Assembly: GCA_037443885.1 (NCBI GenBank)
Contig: JBBINN010000010.1
Location: 1 to 28,269 of the forward strand
DNA from: SG8-30 sp037443885
Lineage (GTDB): Bacteria; Pseudomonadota; Gammaproteobacteria; Steroidobacterales; Steroidobacteraceae
Direction of reading: 5' to 3'
Length of the DNA: 28,269 nt
The notes beneath the pieces were generated by a model. It did not search any database, was not told where the DNA came from, and saw only the letters and a list, made by a program, of their open reading frames with translations. The position numbers and the translations under genes were made by a program. Of this stretch, positions 22,031-28,269 are shown one piece after another. How positions within the stretch are numbered: position 1 is the first letter of the stretch; every line of letters starts with the position of its first letter.

Positions 22031-23359
22031 CTACCTGCCCTCGTCGGAGCTGCCGCCCTGCAGGCGGCCGATCAGGCTCTTGAGGAACACGCGGTGGAAG
22101 CGCAGCTGGCTGGCCTGCGAGGCCTGCTCCAGAAGCGTGGAGCTGACCTGCAGGATCGTCGCCGGCGTCTCCGCGAGGATGCTCGCCTGGCGCTTCGCGC
22201 CGCGGACGAAGCTGGTCTCGCCGAAACAGCTGCCGGTCTCGAGACGCCCGATGGCGCGGCCATGCCGCTCCACGGCGCAGCTGCCCGAGACGATCACGTA
22301 GAAGCGGTCGTCGGTCGCGCCTTCCTTCACGATCTCGTCGCCCGCGGCGTAGCTGTGCCAGCCGGCGGCGCGCAGGATCTCCCAGATCTCCGCCGTCGAG
22401 AACTCGTGGAAGAAGGACAGCTTGCGCAGGCGCGCGAAGCGCTCCTGCCACTCCAGCTTGTCGGAGCTGGCGCGCAGGTGTGAATGCACACGGCCCAGCG
22501 CGGCGGCGAACTCCGCGCCGCTCGAATAACGGCGCCCCGGATCCTTGCGCAGCGCCATCGCCAGGATGCCCTCGAGCTCGATCGGGATGTCCTGGCGCAG
22601 CGACGTCGCCGGCGCCGGCGAGGCGTGCACGATCTGCTGCAGCAGCTTCGCGAGCGTCCCGCCGCGGAAAGGCCTGAAGCCCGTCAGCAGCTCGTACAGG
22701 ACCGCGCCCAGGGAATAGAGGTCCGACTGGGCCGTGATCTCGCCGCCCTGGACCTGCTCCGGCGACATGTAGCTCGGGCTGCCCGCGATGCCCTGGATAC
22801 GCGAGATGTCCGAGTCACGCAGCAGGGCGATCCCGAAGTCGATGATGCGCACGTCGCTGTCGATGGTCAGCATGACGTTGCCGGGCTTGATGTCCCGGTG
22901 GACCACGCCGCGCACGTGCGCGTAGTGCAGCGCCTTGGCGCACTTGTAGGCGATCCCGACCACGTCGTCGAGCGGCAGCAGGTTATCGGGGCGCGTGTAG
23001 GCGGCCAGGGTGCGCGCGCCGTGCACGAACTCGGTGACGATGTAGTAGAGGCCGTCCTGCTCGCCAGCGTCGTAGATGGGCATGATGTTCGGGTGCTGGA
23101 GCATGCCCACCATGTGGGCCTCCGACAGGAACATCTTGCGGGCGACGCGGATCCGCTCGGGGTCGTCGAGCGTATCGATCTGGTAGACCTTGATGGCGAT
23201 ATCGCGCCCGTACTCCGGGTCGTGCGACAGGTAGGCGCAGCCGGTGGAGCCGCGGCCCACCTCGCGGATGATCTCGTAGCGGCCGATGCGCTCGGGCGGC
23301 GGCCGCTCGGCCGGGGCGTTTTCGCGCGGGTGGCGCAGGATCGGCAGCGTCTTGCTCAA
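22031..23359 (-). CDS. Hanks-type Ser/Thr protein kinase with C-terminal cyclic-nucleotide-binding domain
   Basis: A 442-residue cytoplasmic protein with no membrane segment. Kinase domain about 28-290: glycine loop VGRGSTGCAYL, Lys57 in IAIKVY, HRDIKPGN (154-161), DFG (174-176) and SPEQ (199-202), so all catalytic residues are present. Residues about 310-430 form a CRP-like cNMP-binding domain: KEGATDDRFYVIVSGSCAV and the phosphate cassette GSCFGETSFVRGAKRQAS (377-393) with E381 and R390. This suggests a kinase controlled by cAMP or cGMP; ligand and targets are not known. The start is a TTG at 23359, uncertain because no ribosome-binding site is clear; the kinase fold begins at residue 28, so nothing essential depends on it. 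It follows thiL on the same strand after 121 bases. Confidence 0.88.
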   Translation of the reverse strand: MSKTLPILRHPRENAPAERPPPERIGRYEIIREVGRGSTGCAYLSHDPEYGRDIAIKVYQIDTLDDPERIRVARKMFLSEAHMVGMLQHPNIMPIYDAGEQDGLYYIVTEFVHGARTLAAYTRPDNLLPLDDVVGIAYKCAKALHYAHVRGVVHRDIKPGNVMLTIDSDVRIIDFGIALLRDSDISRIQGIAGSPSYMSPEQVQGGEITAQSDLYSLGAVLYELLTGFRPFRGGTLAKLLQQIVHASPAPATSLRQDIPIELEGILAMALRKDPGRRYSSGAEFAAALGRVHSHLRASSDKLEWQERFARLRKLSFFHEFSTAEIWEILRAAGWHSYAAGDEIVKEGATDDRFYVIVSGSCAVERHGRAIGRLETGSCFGETSFVRGAKRQASILAETPATILQVSSTLLEQASQASQLRFHRVFLKSLIGRLQGGSSDEGR

Positions 23360-23480
23360 GGTCGGGCAGGCCTTTGTCGGGCCGTCGCGGCGGCGGCGGC
23401 GGGCAACGGACGCAGGTTATTCGGTCAAATCGCGGTGCGACCGTGAACTGCGTCCCGCTTCAGTCCCGGCCGGAACAGCG

Positions 23481-24428
23481 TCAGGCGAAGTGGTCGAAAC
23501 CGTGAGCGAGGTCACGCGGCAGGGGCACGCCGTCCTGGGTCAAGCCGGGCTTCGCCACGATCACGCCGATGCGCGTGAGCGGCACGCCGTCGACGGCGGG
23601 AGGCTCGACGCCGGGCGGCAGCGTGAACAGGAGTTCGTAGTCGTCGCCGCCGGCGAGCAGGTAACGACGCGCCTGACCGTCGCCGGTGCAGGCGACGAGA
23701 TCGGTCGAGACCGGCAGGCGCCCGCCCTCCAGCGCCGCGCCGACGCCGCTCGCGGCACAGAGCTTGCCGAGGTCGCCGGCGAGGCCGTCGGACACGTCGA
23801 TGCAGGCCGTCGCCGCGCCGCGCAGCGCCCGGCCGATGGCGACGCGTGGCTCGGGACGGAGGAAGCGCGCGGCGAGTCGGGCGCGTGCCTGCCGGGGCCC
23901 CTCGACGCGCCCCTGCAGCACGGCGAGACCGGCCGCCGCCTCGCCGGGGAAACCGCTCACCCACACGCTGTCGCCCGCATGCGCGCCCGAGCGCCTGAGC
24001 GCCGTTCCGGGCGACAGGAAGCCCGTGATCGCGACGGTCGCCGTCAGCGGGCCCGAGGTCGTGTCCCCGCCGACCAGCGCGATGCCGTGACGCAGCGCAA
24101 GCGCGCCGAAGCCGGCGGCGAACGCATCGAGCCAGGCTTCGTCCGGCACCGGCAGCGTCAGGGTCAGGAGTGCCCAGGCCGGTTCTGCGCCCATCGCGGC
24201 CAGGTCGCTCAGGTTGACGGCGAGGACCCGGTGGCCGATGTCCGCTGGGGCCAGCCCGCGCGGGAAGTGGACGCCCTCGACGATCGTGTCGGCGGCCAGC
24301 GCGAGCTCGTGGCCCGGCGGCGGCGTGACGAGCGCGCAGTCGTCGCCGACGCCGAGCACGACGTCGCCGCGTGCCGCGCCGAGGCCGCGCAGGTGACGCT
24401 CGATGAGTTCGAATTCGCCGGCGGGCAC
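23481..24428 (-). CDS. thiL: Thiamine-monophosphate kinase
   Basis: Phosphorylates thiamine monophosphate to thiamine diphosphate, the cofactor used by Dxs among others. PurM-like fold, 315 residues. Motifs: GEFELIERHL at the N-terminus, VLGVGDDCALV, LAADTIVEGVHFPR, RVLAVNLSDLAAMGAEP, GIALVGGDTTSGPLT, CIDVSDGLAGDLGKL and LLAGGDDYELLFTLPP, all standard for ThiL with the Mg/ATP aspartates intact. The GTG at 24428 is chosen because it directly precedes GEFEL; the longer frame to 24587 overlaps nusB. The nusB stop is 19 bases upstream. In many relatives thiL is followed by pgpA; here a kinase gene takes that place. Confidence 0.95.
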   Translation of the reverse strand: MPAGEFELIERHLRGLGAARGDVVLGVGDDCALVTPPPGHELALAADTIVEGVHFPRGLAPADIGHRVLAVNLSDLAAMGAEPAWALLTLTLPVPDEAWLDAFAAGFGALALRHGIALVGGDTTSGPLTATVAITGFLSPGTALRRSGAHAGDSVWVSGFPGEAAAGLAVLQGRVEGPRQARARLAARFLRPEPRVAIGRALRGAATACIDVSDGLAGDLGKLCAASGVGAALEGGRLPVSTDLVACTGDGQARRYLLAGGDDYELLFTLPPGVEPPAVDGVPLTRIGVIVAKPGLTQDGVPLPRDLAHGFDHFA

Positions 24429-24447
24429 GGCCGCTCGGGGTACGGGC

Positions 24448-24894
24448 TCAGGCTGCGCCCCGCTCCGGGGCGCGGTGGACGCGTGAGGCGCGGTCGAGGA
24501 CGGCGTTGACGAACCTGTGGCCCTCGGTCGCGCCGAACCGTCGCGCGAGCTCGACCGCCTCGTTGATGACCACCCGGTAAGGAACATCCGGGCGGTGGAT
24601 CAGCTCCCACAGGCCGACCCAGAGGACCGCACGCTCCACCGGATCTAGCTGCGGGCCGGGGATGTCGGCAAAAGCGCCCAGCTCGCGGTCGAGCGCCTCA
24701 CGGCCCGTCGCGACGTCCATGAGTGCCGAGCGGAAGTAGTCGGCGTCGGCCTTGCCGAAGTCAGGGTCGGCCGCGAATTGCTGGTGAACGTCCTGCCAGG
24801 GCTGCCCGCCGAGCTGCCACTGGTAAAGGGCCTGCATGGCGAGCCGGCGCGCCACGCTGCGCGCGCGGTTCGTCCGGCGGCGGTCGTCCGTCAT
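24448..24894 (-). CDS. nusB: Transcription antitermination protein NusB
   Basis: A 148-residue helical RNA-binding protein that with NusE (S10) binds boxA RNA in rRNA antitermination. RSVARRLAMQALYQWQLGG at the N-terminus and LWELIHRPDVPYRVVINEAVELARRFGATEGHRFVNAVLD at the C-terminus are family signatures. The ATG at 24894 starts one base after the ribH stop (TGA G ATG), so the two are coupled; the longer frame to 24984 would overlap ribH. The ribH-nusB-thiL order is common in gammaproteobacteria. Confidence 0.96.
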   Translation of the reverse strand: MTDDRRRTNRARSVARRLAMQALYQWQLGGQPWQDVHQQFAADPDFGKADADYFRSALMDVATGREALDRELGAFADIPGPQLDPVERAVLWVGLWELIHRPDVPYRVVINEAVELARRFGATEGHRFVNAVLDRASRVHRAPERGAA

Positions 24895-24895
24895 C

Positions 24896-25372
24896 TCAGG
24901 GCTCCAGGCGCCTGAGCAGGTTGGCGAGCTCGATCGCGGCGAGCGCGGCGTCCGCACCCTTGTTGCCGGCCTTGCCGCCGGCACGATCCATCGCCTGCTC
25001 GGCCGTGTCCGTGGTCAGCACCCCGAAGCCCACGGGCACGCCGGTTTCCTGGGCCACCCGCGCGAGGCCAGAAGAGCACTCGCCGGCGACGTAATCGAAG
25101 TGCGCCGTCGCGCCCCGGATCACCGCCCCGAGGGCGACGATCGCGTCGTAGCGGCGCGACTGCGCCAGCCGGCGGGCGGCCACCGGCATGTCGTAGGCGC
25201 CGGGCACGCGCACGATCTCGATCTGTTTGTCGCCCGCACCGTGGCGACGCAGCGCGTCCACCGCGCCGCGCACGAGCCCCTCGACGACACGCTCGTTGAA
25301 CCGCGCGGCAAGGATGGCGAACCGGAGGTCGCGGGCGAGCAGGTCGCCTTCGATGAGGCGGAGGTTTTCCAT
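24896..25372 (-). CDS. ribH: 6,7-dimethyl-8-ribityllumazine synthase
   Basis: Condenses the pyrimidine intermediate with 3,4-dihydroxy-2-butanone 4-phosphate (made by RibBA) to the lumazine that RibE converts to riboflavin. The 158-residue protein has FAILAARFNERVVEGLV, VPGAYDMPVAARRLA, ALGAVIRGATAHFDYVAGE with the active-site His, and VPVGFGVLTTDTAEQAMDRAG, all diagnostic. The ATG at 25372 is 16 bases from the ribBA stop. It lies between ribBA and nusB on the same strand. Confidence 0.97.
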   Translation of the reverse strand: MENLRLIEGDLLARDLRFAILAARFNERVVEGLVRGAVDALRRHGAGDKQIEIVRVPGAYDMPVAARRLAQSRRYDAIVALGAVIRGATAHFDYVAGECSSGLARVAQETGVPVGFGVLTTDTAEQAMDRAGGKAGNKGADAALAAIELANLLRRLEP

Positions 25373-25388
25373 GCGCTGAGTATAGCCG

Positions 25389-26498
25389 TCAGTCCACGTA
25401 TTCGGTGACCTCGAGGTCGAACGCCGAGATGCCGAGCATCTGCTTCGGCGACGACAGCACGCGCATGCGGGTGACGCCGAGATCCTTCAGGATCTGGGCG
25501 CCGATGCCGTAGGTCCGGAGCACAGTGCCACCCGCGGCCGTGGCCGTCCCGGCGGCCTCGCGCCCGTGCTCCAGGGCGGCGACCGCGTCCATGATGGAGC
25601 GCGCGCTCTCCTCCTGGCGCAGCACGATCAGGATGCCGCTCGGCTCGGCCGCGATGCGCTGCATGGCGGCCCGGAGCGTCCAGCCGCTGCCATCGCCGTG
25701 CACGCCGACCACGTCGCGCAGGGTGTCCTTCAGGTGCACGCGTACCAGCGGCGGTGGGCCGCGGGCCGGGTCGCCGCGCACCAGCGCCACGTGCACCGTC
25801 CGGTGGACGTGGTCCTCGTACCAGCACATGCGGAACTGCCCGAAGTCGGTCTCGACCTGCTGGTCGGACACACGCTCGACCGAGCGCTCCTTGTAGAGCC
25901 GGTAGCGGATCAGGTCCGCGATGGTGCCGATCCGGAGGCCGTGCTCCGCCGCGAAGCGCTCGAGGTCGGGTCGGCGCGCCATCGTGCCGTCCTCGTTCAG
26001 GATCTCCACGATCACCGCCGCCGGCTCGCAGCCCGCCAGCCGCGCGAGGTCGCAGCCGGCCTCGGTGTGGCCGGCGCGCGTGAGCACGCCGCCAGGCTGC
26101 GCCATCAGCGGGAAGATGTGCCCGGGCTGGCGCAGGTCCTCGGGGCGCGCATCGGGGCGGACCGCGGTACGGATCGTGTGTGCGCGGTCGTAGGCGGAGA
26201 TGCCGGTCGTGATGCCCTCCACCGCCTCGATGCTGAGGGTGAAGTTGGTCATGTGCCCGGCGTCGGTTTCGCCGACCATCAGCGGCAGGCGCAGCTGCCG
26301 GCAGCGCTCGCGGGTCAGCGTCAGGCAGATCAGCCCCCGGCCGTAGCGCGCCATGAAGTTCACGTCCTCGGGCCGCACCTTGTCGGCGACCATGATCAGG
26401 TCGCCCTCGTTCTCACGGTCCTCGTCGTCCATGATCACGACCATGCGCCCGGCGCGCAGGTCGGCGAGGATGTCCTCGATGCTGTTGAGTCCGGTCAT
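25389..26498 (-). CDS. ribBA: 3,4-dihydroxy-2-butanone-4-phosphate synthase fused to degenerate GTP cyclohydrolase II domain (RibBX type)
   Basis: 369 residues. The N-terminal RibB half (1-205) is intact: DDEDRENEGD (24-33) holds the metal and substrate acidic residues, with GHTEAGCDLARLAG (143-156) and VIVEILNEDGTMAR. The C-terminal half (206-369) has the fold pattern of GTP cyclohydrolase II but has lost its active site: where RibA has ECLTGDVFGSLRCDCG this protein reads DTLRDVVGVHGDGSG (258-272), so all three zinc cysteines are gone, and RQEGRGIG is RQEESARS (294-301). GTP opening must come from a RibA elsewhere. The ATG at 26498 has no strong ribosome-binding site but fits the family start (SIEDILADLRAGR). 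ribE stops 26 bases upstream. Confidence 0.94.
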   Translation of the reverse strand: MTGLNSIEDILADLRAGRMVVIMDDEDRENEGDLIMVADKVRPEDVNFMARYGRGLICLTLTRERCRQLRLPLMVGETDAGHMTNFTLSIEAVEGITTGISAYDRAHTIRTAVRPDARPEDLRQPGHIFPLMAQPGGVLTRAGHTEAGCDLARLAGCEPAAVIVEILNEDGTMARRPDLERFAAEHGLRIGTIADLIRYRLYKERSVERVSDQQVETDFGQFRMCWYEDHVHRTVHVALVRGDPARGPPPLVRVHLKDTLRDVVGVHGDGSGWTLRAAMQRIAAEPSGILIVLRQEESARSIMDAVAALEHGREAAGTATAAGGTVLRTYGIGAQILKDLGVTRMRVLSSPKQMLGISAFDLEVTEYVD

Positions 26499-26524
26499 GG
26501 TCGTCGGTCGGCCGCAGGGGGGCG

Positions 26525-27136
26525 TCACTGTACGCCGGAGGCGGGGCCCGCCGCCATCAGGCGCTCCACGTAGCGCGCGATGATGTCCACCTCGAGGTTC
26601 ACCTGGCGCCCCGGCGCAAGCGACCCGAGGGTCGTGACCGTGAGCGTGTGCGGGATCAGGTTCACGCCGAACACCCGGCCCTCGACCTCGTTGACCGTGA
26701 GGCTCACGCCGTCCACTGTCGCCGAGCCCTTGGGCGCGAGGTAGCGCGCGAGTTCCGCCGGGACCTCGAACCGCATCCGCCAGGAGCGGGCGTCCTCGCG
26801 CAGGTCGACGACGCGCGCGAGGCCGTCCACGTGGCCCGTGACGTAGTGCCCGCCAAGCGCGTCGCCGGCCCGCAGCGCGCGCTCGAGGTTGACGGGCGAG
26901 CCCGGCCCGAGCTGGCCGAGAATGGTCCTGTCGAGCGTCTCGCGCGACACGTCCGCCGCGAAGGCGCCCGGCTCCAGCACGACCGCCGTCAGACAGGCGC
27001 CACTCACGGAGACGCTGTCCCCGACGGCAACGCCCGCGAGATCGAGGCCTGCCGTTTCCACGGCGAGGCGCAGGTCGCCGCCTCGCGGCTCCATCGAACG
27101 GATGCGGCCGACGGCCTGCACGATGCCGGTGAACAT
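26525..27136 (-). CDS. ribE: Riboflavin synthase alpha chain
   Basis: Dismutates two lumazines to riboflavin and the pyrimidine precursor. The 203-residue protein is two lumazine-binding barrels: MFTGIVQAVGRI, GDSVSVSGACLTAV and FAADVSRETLDRT in the first; LGGHYVTGHVDGLARV, GSATVDGVSLTVNEVEGRVFGVNLIPHTLTVT in the second. The N-terminal MFTG is invariant in the family, fixing the start at 27136. It has GAGGA just upstream, within the stop region of the RibD-containing frame 10 bases before it. Often called ribC or ribE depending on the organism. Confidence 0.96.
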   Translation of the reverse strand: MFTGIVQAVGRIRSMEPRGGDLRLAVETAGLDLAGVAVGDSVSVSGACLTAVVLEPGAFAADVSRETLDRTILGQLGPGSPVNLERALRAGDALGGHYVTGHVDGLARVVDLREDARSWRMRFEVPAELARYLAPKGSATVDGVSLTVNEVEGRVFGVNLIPHTLTVTTLGSLAPGRQVNLEVDIIARYVERLMAAGPASGVQ

Positions 27137-27146
27137 CAGGCAATCC

Positions 27147-28269
27147 TCATGAGGAAGCGTTGCGCGGCGCGAGGATGAGCCGCAGGTCGGCGCCGACGCG
27201 CCGCGAGCCCACGATGTCGAATCCGAGCCGGTCCCGCATGTCGGCCAGCGGGGGCAGCATCGAGAGAGGCCGCGCCTCGGGGCCGAGCAGCACCGGTGCG
27301 AGGTAGAGCACGAACTCGTCCACGAGACCAGCCTCGAGCAGCGCGCCGGCGAGCGTCGGGCCGGCCTCGACCATCAGCTCGTTGACCTCGAGCGCGGCGA
27401 GGCGGGTGAGCATCGCCGCGAGGTCGAGCCCGCGGCCAGCCTCGGGCAGGGCCTCGACCCGCACCCCGCGGGCCGCGAGCGTGTCGGCCGCGGCCATGCA
27501 CTGCACGGTAGTGAACACCAGCGCCTCACCCGGCGGATCGAGCAGCCGCGCGTCCGCCGGCAGGGCGAGGCCCTGGTCCAGCACCACGCGCAGCGGCTGA
27601 CGGGTGGTGCCCGGCAGGCGCACGTCTAGGCGCGGGTCGTCGGCCAGGACCGTGCCGATGCCCGTCAGGATCGCGCCCGACCGCGCGCGCAGACGCTGCA
27701 CGTCGGCTCGCGCCGCCTCGCCCGTGATCCAGCGGCTCGCGCCCGAGCCGAGCGCCGTGCGGCCGTCGAGGCTCGCCGCGAGCTTCAGCCGCACGAAGGG
27801 ACGGCCGCGCCCCATGCGCGACAGGAAGCCGGGATTGAGCGCCGTCGCCTCGGCCTCGGGCCGCCAGTCGATCCGGGCGGGGCTGGCGGGAAAGGCCCGG
27901 CGCAGCGCCGCGACCAGTTCGCCGAAGGTGAGCGACAGCGCCGGCAGGGTCAACGCGCGATCGGGCCCCGGGTCGGGCGCCAGCGCGCCGTGCAGCAGGT
28001 TGCGCGCCGCCGCCTCGACCGAGCACAGCCAGGTCCGCCCCTCGGGCGCAACCGGCAGCACGATGTCCTCGCCCCGTTGCACCGCCCGGAACAGCCGCGA
28101 CAGGAAGGCCGACTTCAGCCCGGCATCGCCGCCGTCGCGCGCCACCACACCCGGCAGCCTGAGCGAAAGCGCGTCCAGCCAGCCGCGCCGCGCGAACTCC
28201 GCCAGCGCGACCTCGATCATCAGCTTCTGCGCGCCATAGACCATCGCGGGGCCGGTCGGCGCGGCATCC
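27147..28269 (-). CDS. Extended-SDR epimerase C-terminal half fused to RibD reductase domain (5' end outside window)
   Basis: An open frame of 373 visible residues that enters from the right edge without a start. Counting from the Met at 28244, residues 1-130 look like the C-terminal half of an NAD-dependent epimerase/D-erythronate dehydrogenase-type SDR: VYGAQK gives the YxxxK catalytic pair, followed by DALSLRLPGVVARDGG, SRLFRAVQRGEDIVLPVAPE, TWLCSVEAAARNLLHGA and LSLTFGELVAALRR. From about residue 131 (EAEATALNPGF) it is RibD: RGRPFVRLKLAASLDGRTA, SRWITGEAARADVQRLRA and ELMVEAGPTLAGALLEAGLVDE form the complete 5-amino-6-ribosylaminouracil reductase domain. The RibD deaminase domain with its HAE and PCxxC zinc motifs is absent between them. 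It stands where ribD belongs, just before ribE. Either a real gene fusion/deletion or an assembly chimera near 27830-27860. Confidence 0.8.
   Translation of the reverse strand, partial: DAAPTGPAMVYGAQKLMIEVALAEFARRGWLDALSLRLPGVVARDGGDAGLKSAFLSRLFRAVQRGEDIVLPVAPEGRTWLCSVEAAARNLLHGALAPDPGPDRALTLPALSLTFGELVAALRRAFPASPARIDWRPEAEATALNPGFLSRMGRGRPFVRLKLAASLDGRTALGSGASRWITGEAARADVQRLRARSGAILTGIGTVLADDPRLDVRLPGTTRQPLRVVLDQGLALPADARLLDPPGEALVFTTVQCMAAADTLAARGVRVEALPEAGRGLDLAAMLTRLAALEVNELMVEAGPTLAGALLEAGLVDEFVLYLAPVLLGPEARPLSMLPPLADMRDRLGFDIVGSRRVGADLRLILAPRNASS

Noticed and set aside
26499..26524. FMN riboswitch upstream of ribBA
   Set aside because: Only 26 bases separate ribE and ribBA, far too short, and no RFN-element motifs are visible elsewhere in the cluster.
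1..28269. CRISPR arrays, tRNA/rRNA genes, insertion sequences, phage or defence genes
   Set aside because: No regularly spaced direct repeats, tRNA-like cloverleaf segments, transposase or integrase motifs were seen; spacers are short and the genes are housekeeping.

Overview
The window looks like a draft scaffold from a high-GC gammaproteobacterium; the two runs of ten Ns at 11789-11798 and 19107-19116 mark assembly joins. The lineage is inferred from content: a FimV-type pilus assembly protein, a FimX-like degenerate GGDEF/EAL regulator, EF-P carrying the Lys34 that is beta-lysylated together with EpmA and EpmB, ParE/ParC, the prmB-aroC-MFS cluster and the xseB-ispA-dxs-folE2 cluster. By eye it fits the Xanthomonadales/Chromatiales side of the class, but no marker here fixes the genus. 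There is no tRNA, rRNA, CRISPR array, insertion sequence or phage gene; nearly all DNA is core housekeeping.

Layout. 1-404: start of fimV (minus), with a putative promoter and a perfect CRP-type palindrome upstream. 540-3758: minus-strand cluster prmB-aroC-MFS transporter. 3849-6835: plus-strand run of SCO1/SenC, psd, epmA and msrC, with 4-base overlaps at the first two junctions. 6879-8496: efp (minus) divergent from epmB (plus), so the EF-P beta-lysylation genes are clustered. 8562-10613: FimX-like protein. 10614-10876: a structured noncoding spacer with nested inverted repeats. 10877-15139: parC (broken by the first N run) and parE on the minus strand. 15237-17718: minus-strand unit of a rubrerythrin, a GlpC/HdrD-like Fe-S protein and a DUF3501 protein. 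17945-21901: plus-strand xseB, ispA (3' end lost in the second N run), dxs and folE2. 22031-28269: minus-strand riboflavin/thiamine/transcription cluster: an epimerase-RibD fusion (running off the window), ribE, ribBA with a degenerate GTP cyclohydrolase half, ribH, nusB, thiL, and a Ser/Thr kinase with a cyclic-nucleotide-binding domain.

How the parts fit. The window covers isoprenoid precursor and prenyl diphosphate synthesis (Dxs, IspA), folate/queuosine entry (FolE2), riboflavin (RibD reductase half, RibE, RibBA, RibH), thiamine diphosphate (ThiL), chorismate (AroC), phosphatidylethanolamine (Psd), translation (PrmB, EF-P with EpmA/EpmB), chromosome decatenation (topoisomerase IV), and redox defence (MsrC, rubrerythrin unit). 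Second-messenger themes recur: a FimX-like c-di-GMP effector candidate, a kinase with a cNMP-binding domain, and a CRP/Vfr-type site in front of fimV.

The strongest oddities are (1) an open frame joining the C-terminal half of an extended-SDR epimerase to the RibD reductase domain with the deaminase domain missing; (2) an out-of-place second copy of a ParC coiled-coil segment on the other side of the N run, which suggests that the scaffold joins two different genomes or carries a real duplication; (3) a GC-rich repeat downstream of parC and folE2; and (4) two palindromes with 3-base spacers in the rubrerythrin/xseB divergent promoter region. Eleven of the 26 genes whose start is visible use GTG or TTG. 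All calls come from reading the sequence and remembered family motifs; no database search was run.
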